In this document: piece after piece, positions 20,947 through 29,194 of the stretch
Layout: every line of letters starts with the position of its first letter
Numbering within the stretch: position 1 is the stretch's first letter
Assembly: GCA_009859145.1 (NCBI GenBank)
Contig: VRVR01000004.1
Span: 248,001-312,000 of the forward strand
Length of the DNA stretch: 64,000 nucleotides
Source: Andalucia godoyi
Lineage: Eukaryota; Discoba; Jakobea; Jakobida; Andaluciidae
Direction of reading: 5' to 3'
Notes under the pieces: model-generated
Databases searched by the model: none
What the model saw: only the letters and a program-made list of their open reading frames with translations
Told to the model about the DNA's origin: nothing
Program-made: the position numbers and the translations under genes

Positions 20947-21238
20947 TTGTCCCTTGCCACGGCGATCGAACTTTTTTCCAACCAGCAAACAAAAATATAT
21001 ATAAAATAAATAAATAAAAATAAATGTCAAAAAACGTCCTCGGCGAATGAAACGAAGCGACTGACAAGTGCATGAAAGTCCGAGCGCCAGCGACTTTTAT
21101 CACCTTTTTTGGATTAAACGCGCCGAAGAAAATAAATGCATGAATCAAAGAGTGAAAAAGCCTTTGCGATTTGAGAAGACTCGTGTCTTTTTCTTTTTTT
21201 TCTCTTTCCAGCAGTTAACAAAAAGAGGGGTATATTTG

Positions 21239-24200
21239 ATGCTTTCACCGATGTATGAAAAACAGACTCTTACGTACCGAGTAGGGGAAACCGATTGGCC
21301 ATTGACTCGTTCTCGGAATGGTTACGAGTCTGCGTCGTTGGTGTCGAAAGTTTTCTTTTGGTATCTGAATCGACTCATTCTGTTTGGACACCGAACTGAA
21401 ATTCTTTCTGAAGACCTGTGGATTCCGTTGAAGAACGACGATCCAGAGGCAGTGAACAGATTGATCGAAAAGGAATGGCAGATGGAGAAGAAGCAGGATT
21501 CGAGAAAACCGAATTTGTGGTATGCGTTCATGCGGCTCGACCGAGGCGATGTTGCGTTATCCATCCTCTTGAGCTTGTGCGGCTCTGCAGCTTCTTTTGG
21601 ATATCCAGTGCTGATCGATTTATTTATTCAGTGGATGGCAAGCAGTCGGGACAACCGAGATGGCTGGATTCTTGTCGCATGTTTTTTCATTCTCCCTGTC
21701 CTGATCAACATGTTTCAAAGTCACTCGTTCTTGCTGGTGTCTCGTGCTGGACTGAGATGTCGGACTGCTGCTCAAGGACTAGTATTTCGAAAAACGCTTA
21801 GCATCTCTCAGTGGAGCAGAGCAGACTCCTCTACCGGTGAGATTACGAATCTCATGAGCTCCGATGCGCAGAAAGTGATGGACGCGTTGCTCAACCTACC
21901 TGGAATGTACGGAGGGATCGCACAAATCATCGCGGCGCTGGTCTTGTTGTACCTGTACCTGGGTCCTGCCATGTTCATCGGACTCTTAGCGATCTTGTTG
22001 ATTATTCCGTTATCTGCCGTTCTTGCCGTTAGAATGACTGCCCACTACACGGCACGATTGAAGATTTCCGACCTTCGTGCAAAGCTCATGTCGGAAATAA
22101 TCTTTGCCATTCGAATATTGAAGTACTATGCATGGGAGGAGAAGTTTGCAGATTCCGTTTCTTCTGTGCGAGCCGAAGAATTGCGCAAGCTGCGGCAAGT
22201 GTTTACACAGCGTGTTCTGATGAAGGCATTGATTTTTGTTTCTCCCGTCGTTGTGTCCCTTGCAACATTCCTGGCGTATTCTGGATTTGGAAATGCGATG
22301 GATGCAAACACGGTTTTTACTGCACTGTCCCTTCTCAACTTACTTCGCTGGCCGTTAGTCTTTCTTCCCGCAAACGTCGTTGCGCTTATCCAAGGAAGAA
22401 CGTCTACCGGAAGAATACAAGCATTCTTGTCACGCGACGACGTCCAAAACTGTGCGTTGGATGTCCAAGACCCGTGCAATCAAGTGGAGTTTCATGATGC
22501 TTCTTTTAGCTGGAGACCACACATCGCATCTTCAGTGGGAAGGAGAATCGTTTCCGATAATGGCGGTTCCTCTGGGCCGTTGTCGCCGACCGCCAACATG
22601 CAAATTCGACGAATTTCACTTACGATTCCCGCAGGTCAACATGTGGCGCTCGTGGGAAAAGTGGGTTCTGGAAAGAGTTCGCTATTGCAGGCCATTCTCG
22701 GGGAGCTCAAGTTGGGCGGCGGCGATTGCAGAATCAGAAAGGGCAGCAAGATCGCCTATGTCAGCCAGGAGTCCTGGATTCGTAACCAAACTTTGAAGGA
22801 AAATATTCTCTTTGGTGCAGAGTTGGATTGCGAATTCTATCAGAAGGTCTTGGATGCTTGCGCGTTGTCAGAGGATTTGTTATCGCTTCCTGCAGGAGAT
22901 GACACGGAAATTGGAGAGAAAGGAATAAATCTTTCCGGCGGTCAGAAGGCCAGGGTTTCGCTGGCGCGAGCGTGCTACGCGTCTCGTTCTGCCGATTTAT
23001 TCTTGCTGGACGATCCATTGGCCGCTGTTGACGCCCATGTCGGCCGCCACATATTCGAGGAAGTGATATGCGGCCTTCTTCGATCAAAGACGGTCATTCT
23101 CGTTACACAACACGTGTACCCCCTTCGAGCCATGGACAGGATTGTTGTGCTTGAGAATGGAGGGGTTTCCTTTGATGGTTCCCTGCAATCGATCGCGGCT
23201 CAGGGATTTTCCATGATTGGTCTCACTGTTGAGTCAAATGTTGTGAGTGAGAAGGACGTCGAGGTGTCCGCCCAGCAGACTCTTCTGGCCAATTCCTACA
23301 GGAGCCCCGTGCCCTCGTTCGTTGACGATAAGAGTGATGTAGATGCCGCAGACATGCAGCTGCGCGGGAAACGAATTTCTCGAGGCAATGCCACTGCTGA
23401 AGAGAAGGCTCGATCAACGTTAGTACTTGAGGAAAGCCGCGCCTCTGGAATGTCTGGTCGAGTGGTTCTCTGGCGCTATGTACAAGCCGCCGGCGGAGTG
23501 TTAGCGCTTTGTGTTTTTGTTCCTCTTGCAATCTTGGCCCAAGCGGCATTCAATATGACAGACGTCTGGCTATCGTTTTGGACAAACAATCAATTTGGTG
23601 AGCAATCATTCGCGTTCTACGCTGGGATTTACGCAGGGATCTCTGTTGGTGCGACAATTCTAATTTGGATTCGAGGTCAAGTGTATTGCTTGTATGTCAT
23701 TGTGGCATGCAAGAAACTGCACAACCTGTGCCTGCGTCGGGTCATACGTTTTCCGGTGGTCTTCTTCGACACGACTCCAACCGGACGAATTATGAACAGG
23801 TTTTCCAAAGATATGTCAGATGTTGACGATACATTTCCTGACCTCGTCGAGAATCTTGCAGTTATTTTCTTGTGGCAATTAGGTTCCTTGGCTGTCGTCG
23901 CAGCGATTATCCCTCTATTTGTAGTGGCCATTCCTCCCATGGTTCTTCTGTACTATGGCATTCAAAGATTCTACATCTCGACCTGTCGACAGCTTCGACG
24001 GTGGGATGCCGTTCTTCGTTCCCCTATTATTTCTCACTTTGCAGAAACATTGCAAGGTGTCGACGTCATTCGAGCGTTTGGCAAAGCAGACTCTGTTGTT
24101 CTCCAAGAACACTGGTTGCTGTCACGAAAACATCTTCCTGCCTCGTCCATGGAGTTCCTTTCTACGAGATGGCTCGATTTTTGGCTGGGGTTTCTGAATG

Positions 24201-25387
24201 CTTTTCTTATGGGATTCTCTGCAATGTTCCTTGTACTGGCCCGAAACGGAGACGGCGAGACATCGTCAATTGATCCTTCTGACGCAGGACTTGTTCTCAC
24301 TTCGGCGGCATCCGTGCTAGGTCTTCTCAATTTCGCTGTTTTTCTGGCTGCCATGGTCGAGTCCGGTCTGAATTCTGTGGACCGCATTTTGCATTATGAT
24401 TCCTTGCCTGTGGAGCCGCCAGCGCGTTTGCCATTTCCAGTGGAACCTGGGACAGCAGCCGCCGCCCCCACAACAACAAGAACAACAACAGCAATGGCAC
24501 TTGAGAAGACCGTGCTGACGTGGCCGAATACTGGTCACTTGGAATTTCGAAACGTTGTAATGCGATATCGGCCGCAGTTAGAACCAGTCCTTCGTGGGAT
24601 CAATTTGGATGTGCGAGCTGGTAATTCTGTCGGAATCGTTGGGCGAACAGGAGCCGGGAAGTCCAGTTTGTTAACCGCCCTTTTTCGGATGACAGAACTC
24701 GATTCCGGGTCAATTCTCATTGATGGAGTTGACATTTCGAAGTTGGGATTGCACACGCTTCGAGAAGCCATCACGATTATCCCGCAACATCCAGTGCTGT
24801 TCTCTGGAACACTCAGATCAAACATCGATCCTTGCAATTCAGTCTCTGACGACAAGATATGGGATGCTTTGGCACTTGCCGGTCTTGACAGCATCATCGT
24901 GGAAAGGTTCAATGGTCTACAAGAACAGAAATCCGAAGCGTCGGAGCGAGTTACGGTGGACGACAAGAAATTCAGAAAGGAGGTACTGCAACTGGAGGTT
25001 GCGGAAAGCGGATCAAATTTTTCTGTCGGCGAGCGACAGCTTCTCTGCCTTGTTCGAGCCCTTCTTCGTCCAGCAAAGATTATTGTTCTGGATGAAGCAA
25101 CTGCCGATGTCGACACGGCCAGCGATCTGCGTATACAGCATGTTGTGCGAGAGCATTTGAAAGGATCAACGATCTTGACCATTGCTCATCGCATCAATAC
25201 AATTATGGACGCAGATCAGATCGTCGTATTGCAGGATGGGTTGGTTGCAGAGTGTGACAGCCCTGCCGCGTTGCTGGACAATCCGAATTCGAGGTTTCGT
25301 TCTTTCGTGGACGAATACGGGCCGCAGCAAGTCCATTTCCTCTATCGCGTCGCTCACAAGCAAGCCTCCATTTTCGATGCTCAGTGA
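21239..25387 (+). CDS. ABC transporter subfamily C (MRP4/5-like full transporter)
   Basis: About 1382 aa from the ATG at 21239; ATG 21251 is an alternative, and an acceptor-like pyrimidine tract plus CAG just upstream hints at a leader intron. The order is TMD1 (about 95-380), NBD1, TMD2 (about 755-1050), NBD2, without the extra N-terminal TMD0 of long MRPs. NBD1 has Walker A GKVGSGKSS (about 473), signature LSGGQ (about 566) and Walker B LFLLDDPLAAVDAH. NBD2 has GRTGAGKSS (about 1135), Walker B IIVLDEATADVDTASD and a degenerate signature FSVGERQ. Asymmetric NBDs are usual in ABCC proteins, although Asp after Walker B in NBD1 is the usual non-catalytic variant. Substrates are probably organic anions, drug conjugates or cyclic nucleotides (family knowledge). 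Confidence 0.88.
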   Translation: MLSPMYEKQTLTYRVGETDWPLTRSRNGYESASLVSKVFFWYLNRLILFGHRTEILSEDLWIPLKNDDPEAVNRLIEKEWQMEKKQDSRKPNLWYAFMRLDRGDVALSILLSLCGSAASFGYPVLIDLFIQWMASSRDNRDGWILVACFFILPVLINMFQSHSFLLVSRAGLRCRTAAQGLVFRKTLSISQWSRADSSTGEITNLMSSDAQKVMDALLNLPGMYGGIAQIIAALVLLYLYLGPAMFIGLLAILLIIPLSAVLAVRMTAHYTARLKISDLRAKLMSEIIFAIRILKYYAWEEKFADSVSSVRAEELRKLRQVFTQRVLMKALIFVSPVVVSLATFLAYSGFGNAMDANTVFTALSLLNLLRWPLVFLPANVVALIQGRTSTGRIQAFLSRDDVQNCALDVQDPCNQVEFHDASFSWRPHIASSVGRRIVSDNGGSSGPLSPTANMQIRRISLTIPAGQHVALVGKVGSGKSSLLQAILGELKLGGGDCRIRKGSKIAYVSQESWIRNQTLKENILFGAELDCEFYQKVLDACALSEDLLSLPAGDDTEIGEKGINLSGGQKARVSLARACYASRSADLFLLDDPLAAVDAHVGRHIFEEVICGLLRSKTVILVTQHVYPLRAMDRIVVLENGGVSFDGSLQSIAAQGFSMIGLTVESNVVSEKDVEVSAQQTLLANSYRSPVPSFVDDKSDVDAADMQLRGKRISRGNATAEEKARSTLVLEESRASGMSGRVVLWRYVQAAGGVLALCVFVPLAILAQAAFNMTDVWLSFWTNNQFGEQSFAFYAGIYAGISVGATILIWIRGQVYCLYVIVACKKLHNLCLRRVIRFPVVFFDTTPTGRIMNRFSKDMSDVDDTFPDLVENLAVIFLWQLGSLAVVAAIIPLFVVAIPPMVLLYYGIQRFYISTCRQLRRWDAVLRSPIISHFAETLQGVDVIRAFGKADSVVLQEHWLLSRKHLPASSMEFLSTRWLDFWLGFLNAFLMGFSAMFLVLARNGDGETSSIDPSDAGLVLTSAASVLGLLNFAVFLAAMVESGLNSVDRILHYDSLPVEPPARLPFPVEPGTAAAAPTTTRTTTAMALEKTVLTWPNTGHLEFRNVVMRYRPQLEPVLRGINLDVRAGNSVGIVGRTGAGKSSLLTALFRMTELDSGSILIDGVDISKLGLHTLREAITIIPQHPVLFSGTLRSNIDPCNSVSDDKIWDALALAGLDSIIVERFNGLQEQKSEASERVTVDDKKFRKEVLQLEVAESGSNFSVGERQLLCLVRALLRPAKIIVLDEATADVDTASDLRIQHVVREHLKGSTILTIAHRINTIMDADQIVVLQDGLVAECDSPAALLDNPNSRFRSFVDEYGPQQVHFLYRVAHKQASIFDAQ

Positions 25388-25861
25388 TGGATGTCCCATC
25401 GTCCCTGCATTCCCTGTTGCGCTGTGCTTTTCTTCTATCTGTATGTATATATGTGTACATTTAAAGTTAATTTATTTCAATAGCAATAAGAGAGATTGAT
25501 TGCGATTGAGACTGCAAAAACGCCTGTGCACCACCTTATGTAGTGTGTGGGAAATCCGCGATCCAGTTTTTCGCCGTTCGTAAATTTTTTAAAAAACATC
25601 CAGATCCCCCAAAGTCCCGACTCCCCGACTCCTCCCGACACACGTTCGCGGTTTCTGCCCCGCTGTCAGAACTGAGGTGTTTGGAAGTCCAAGAAGAAAA
25701 AAGGAGATTTTAAATATTATACATAAATATACATATAAAACAAACAACCAAAGAAAAAGCAAAGAGAATAGAAAAGAAACAACAGCAGCATCGAGTCGAG
25801 TCTGCCGCATATTCCGCAGGAAGTTTCCAGCTGTCGGTGATATCGTAACGAATTCGTAACT
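25388..25861. other. Intergenic region, nothing supported
   Basis: 474 bp between co-oriented genes. AT-rich stretch at about 25440-25500 and 25700-25780. No coding, RNA or repeat signal beyond low complexity. Confidence 0.5.
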
Positions 25862-26629
25862 ATGCAGCGATTAGCATGGTACGCTCCACGGGCTTTATGC
25901 CTGGCGCTTTCTACGACTGCGGTGCGTCCTGTGGTTGTGGTTGATGTGCGCGACTATGATCGGTGCGAAGGAGGTCACATTCCAGGATCTCTTCACTGCC
26001 CGCACGACAGTTTCCACCGATACGTTTCCAGCAGTTCGTCCAGTCTGTCTAGTTCTTCGGACGCATCATCGGCCACGCAAGCTGCTCTGTCGGCTCTGTG
26101 CAAGTGGTACTTGCTTTCCGCGAGCACGGAGCCACGAGTGCTGCTGCCTGTGAACGACGGGTGCGTCCGGGTGCTTGCGAGCGTGCTTCGATCCATGGCT
26201 GCCTTCAAAGTCCAAAGAAAATGCCCAGATGCGACAACGCCAGTCGTTATTGATCGAGTATCGGTTGTCTTTCATTGCATGTTTTCTCAACAACGCGGCC
26301 CGAGTTCTGCCGTTGCGTTTTTGCGCTTCTTGGACTTGTTTAGCTCCTATCCTGTCCAACTGGACTCCGCAGTAATCAGCAATCAGGAGGACTCCGAAAA
26401 GGTGGAGACACTGCGAGAACTAGTAGCACTGCTGAATCAGTCGAGAATAGAAGTCGCGGTTTTGGAAGGCGGATTCCGCGGCTGGTTCAGCGAGTTTTGC
26501 GGCGCGGTAGACGAGGATCAGTGGATTGAAGTCCACGGGGTTTCCACTTCCGATGATTACTACAATGACCAAAAGGCTCATTCTTCTTCTTCTCCTCTTC
26601 CTCCTCTTCCTCCTCCTGCTGCCACATAG
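25862..26629 (+). CDS. Rhodanese-fold phosphatase of the CDC25/Ych1/ACR2 type
   Basis: 255 aa. VVVVDVRDYDRCEGGHIPGS (about 24-43) is the CDC25/rhodanese CH2-type entry motif. HCMFSQQRGP gives a C-x5-R active-site loop with Cys139 and Arg145, the seven-residue loop of CDC25 phosphatases and arsenate reductases rather than the six-residue loop of sulfurtransferases. LEGGFRGW (about 201) is the final rhodanese strand. A Ser-rich insert (about 56-72) and a Ser/Pro tail make it longer than the usual 130-170 aa. The N terminus is weakly mitochondrion-like. The substrate (phosphotyrosine protein or arsenate) is open. Confidence 0.75.
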   Translation: MQRLAWYAPRALCLALSTTAVRPVVVVDVRDYDRCEGGHIPGSLHCPHDSFHRYVSSSSSSLSSSSDASSATQAALSALCKWYLLSASTEPRVLLPVNDGCVRVLASVLRSMAAFKVQRKCPDATTPVVIDRVSVVFHCMFSQQRGPSSAVAFLRFLDLFSSYPVQLDSAVISNQEDSEKVETLRELVALLNQSRIEVAVLEGGFRGWFSEFCGAVDEDQWIEVHGVSTSDDYYNDQKAHSSSSPLPPLPPPAAT

Positions 26630-26755
26630 AGCTATAGACACGCACATTCCATAGTAAACAAAAAACCAGACTTTTACCCCTCTCCTCCGAATTCCAAATG
26701 AGCTGCTGTAGTGCCTTCTCTATGCACCCCCTTTCCTTTTGAGAACGGGGAAATA

Positions 26756-26845
26756 CAGTCGCATGGGTGCTCAACTGCAAATCCTCCGGAACCAAAAACA
26801 GCACGCTGACACGACCAATTGTCAGAGTCAATCGGTTCAAGTTGA
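26756..26845 (+). repeat. Transposon terminal inverted repeat, left
   Basis: 90 bp, the exact reverse complement of 28658-28747. Preceded by TA at 26754-26755. Divergence begins immediately inside, after GTTGA. Confidence 0.93.
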
Positions 26846-26997
26846 TCACTTTTTTTTGTTTTGTTTTTGTCTAGCGTTGTCTGTTTACTTTGCGCCGTCT
26901 CATCATCAAATACATCATGTGAATCTGACGGAGGAGTTTTCGCTTAGAAATGTGCTTTGTAACGCGATCTGCGCATCCTGCCGGATCGGTCGCAACG

Positions 26998-28579
26998 TTA
27001 TGTGATGGATCGCTGCACCTGTACACCGAAACCGCTCAAGTTGAGCGGCGCCGATGGATGAACCGCATTGTACTCTCCAACGAGCTCCGCTAATTCTTCG
27101 TCGCTTTCAGAAACCTTGTCAAAAAACAGCCAACCGTCATTCAAGATCGATATTTGATAGACTTTGTGGCAATGGTTCACATACTGTTCGACGATGTGTT
27201 TTCCATGTTCGGTGAACATCATTTCTCCAATTGCCATCGTGATGCTGTTTCCAACAACTTGTGTAGTGTTTCCCGCATCTTGCAACAAGTGAGCAATTTT
27301 CCAAGACAACCAAGACCAGCATAGTTCAATGGGATTCCACGCTGGAGAATATGGAGGCAGATACACGATCTTGAAATGCTCATCTTCCAGCAATCTGATC
27401 ATCTGCGTTTTGTGGAACGGGACACTGTCCAAAACAATCAATCTGCGCTTTTGCGGACCTCTGGCAGTGACAATATCTTTCAGGCGGAGGATGCATTCTG
27501 CAAACACCTGTTGGTTGCAGGATGAGTCAAAATGAGCGCCGACGATGAACCCCAGTTCTTTCGAGCAAAATCCGACGATTGTGTGGTTCGCACCGCGCAT
27601 CCCTTGTGTTTCAATAAAAGTGTCACAACCAGAGTATACCCTCGCCATGGTTTGATGATGCACATTTGACATACCCATTTCATCTCCCCAGATGATTTCG
27701 TCCCACTGATATCCGTCTATCTGGACTGGCCACTGTCTTCTCGCCCTGCGATTCTCTTCGCTGTTCCTTTGCAGTGGCATTGTACGAACCCTTTTTGAAT
27801 GTCAGCCCTGCCTCCGCAAGAGCGTTGGAAACAACACCATGTTTCAACGTCCTTCCGCCGTTTATCTCTGCGAATCGCTGGATGATTTGGCTGATGCTCC
27901 ATGTGCCATGCTCAATTTGAATCAATGCCAACTGCTGCCTGTCTTGAAGAGAGAGCAGGTGAGGATGCGGCCGACTGCCGCCGTGAGCCCTCGTTGCAAT
28001 GACTGATGCATCCCAGCCTGCTTGCTGAAGTCGTCGTTTGAACTGCGCCACATACGCACAGCCACCTGGGATATGGTGCTTCACAGCAAGAATGTCGTAC
28101 GATGGGTGCTTGGGATCGGAGAGATCTTTTGCTAGAGCATACATGGTTCCGATAGGGCAGGACCACCTTTTCTTCGCTAGTGCCTTTTGACGCAGTTTTT
28201 CGGAGGCTTTTCGAAAGCGATCCATTTTCCTTTGATTATTCCTTTCAATTGCACGGAGCTGCTTCTCAACCTGCATCCGCACAACTTCCTCATTTTGACC
28301 AAGGACTGCATTCCTTGCACCAATTTGCTCTCTGTAATTGGCCAGGGAGCATTCCACAATGCTCGGTGTGTCAACGAAATTGAGTCTTCTCAATAAGATT
28401 GGATCCTGCTCCGCTGGCAGGCTGGTCTGCTGTGCAAGAATAGTGGCCGCCCCACTTTGGTGGCCTTCTGATGGCTGCGGAGGAAGCGTACAGCTCGGCA
28501 GCTGGTTCATGTGGGAATCCATGACGAATTCGATGGTCCGCAACATTTCTTGTGCCTTTCGGTGATGATGGTTGTTCAA
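26998..28579 (-). pseudogene. Transposase (DDE_3, IS630/Tc1 type), frameshifted
   Basis: Two overlapping minus-strand frames make one transposase. 28579-27680 holds a charged N-terminal helix region and a helix-turn-helix domain (HLLSLQDRQQLALIQIEHG, then SQIIQRF and GVVSNALAEAGL). 27780-26998 holds the catalytic core: first Asp in IIWGDEMG, second Asp in LIVLDSVPFHKT and Glu in SPAWNPIELCW, with 33 residues between the last two. Family motif order requires moving from the first frame to the second within 27680-27780, a net +1 offset. This could be a one-base insertion that disabled the copy, an assembly error or a translational frameshift. All three catalytic residues are intact. Confidence 0.85.
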
Positions 28580-28657
28580 TATTCGGTTTAGTTTCCAGAA
28601 TCTTTTCCAAGAGCAAAACGCGCCAATTTCACTTGGCGGCGAGGGGGGGAAAATATC

Positions 28658-28747
28658 TCAACTTGAACCGATTGACTCTGACAATTGGTCGTGTCAGCGT
28701 GCTGTTTTTGGTTCCGGAGGATTTGCAGTTGAGCACCCATGCGACTG
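28658..28747 (-). repeat. Transposon terminal inverted repeat, right
   Basis: 90 bp, the exact reverse complement of 26756-26845. Its outer end abuts the run of Ns, so the second TA cannot be seen. Confidence 0.93.
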
Positions 28748-28933
28748 NNNNNNNNNNNNNNNNNNNNNNNNNNNNNNNNNNNNNNNNNNNNNNNNNNNNN
28801 NNNNNNNNNNNNNNNNNNNNNNNNNNNNNNNNNNNNNNNNNNNNNNNNNNNNNNNNNNNNNNNNNNNNNNNNNNNNNNNNNNNNNNNNNNNNNNNNNNNN
28901 NNNNNNNNNNNNNNNNNNNNNNNNNNNNNNNNN
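28748..28933. other. Assembly gap (186 N)
   Basis: A run of 186 N between the outer end of the right transposon TIR and a (CT)n/(TCTCT)n microsatellite at about 28934-29000. The gap length may be an estimate. Confidence 0.99.
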
Positions 28934-28971
<38 letters not shown>

Positions 28972-29000
28972 TCTCTTTTCTTCTCTTCTCTTCTCTTTTC
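28934..29000. repeat. (CT)n and CTTCT-type simple repeat
   Basis: Pure and degenerate CT repeats border the assembly gap and lie in the probable leader of the following gene. Reading frames crossing it are artefacts of the repeat and the Ns. Confidence 0.9.
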
Positions 29001-29194
29001 TATTTTTCTGCCTTCCAAGCGTAATAGAACAGAGGAAGAGGAAGAATAGAAAGAAAACGAAAATCGAAAATTGAAAAAGAAGAAGAAGGCTGTCATCATC
29101 ATCGCCGCATATTCTGTGCCCTCTCTCCCTCTCCCTCTCCCTTCTCGCGTTTATCCAACGGCAAAAGAACGGTGTGTCTGAGAATTATGAAAAC

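Larger units (their letters stand above)
26756..28747 (-). mobile_element. Tc1/mariner-IS630-type DNA transposon, 90-bp perfect TIRs
   Basis: The left TIR (26756-26845) and right TIR (28658-28747) are perfect inverted copies over 90 bp and begin with CAGTCGCATGGGTGC. A TA dinucleotide flanks the left end (26754-26755), the usual target duplication of this superfamily. The right flank is lost in the N gap that starts at 28748. The element is 1992 bp and carries one transposase split over two frames on the minus strand. Identical TIRs suggest recent movement. Confidence 0.92.

Noticed and set aside
21068-21238. Longer N terminus of the ABCC transporter from upstream codons
   Set aside because: The region is poly-F/low-complexity and contains a splice-acceptor-like tract. 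ABCC similarity starts after 21250.
28552-29102. Frames spanning the assembly gap
   Set aside because: They consist mostly of X from Ns and of CT-repeat translation.
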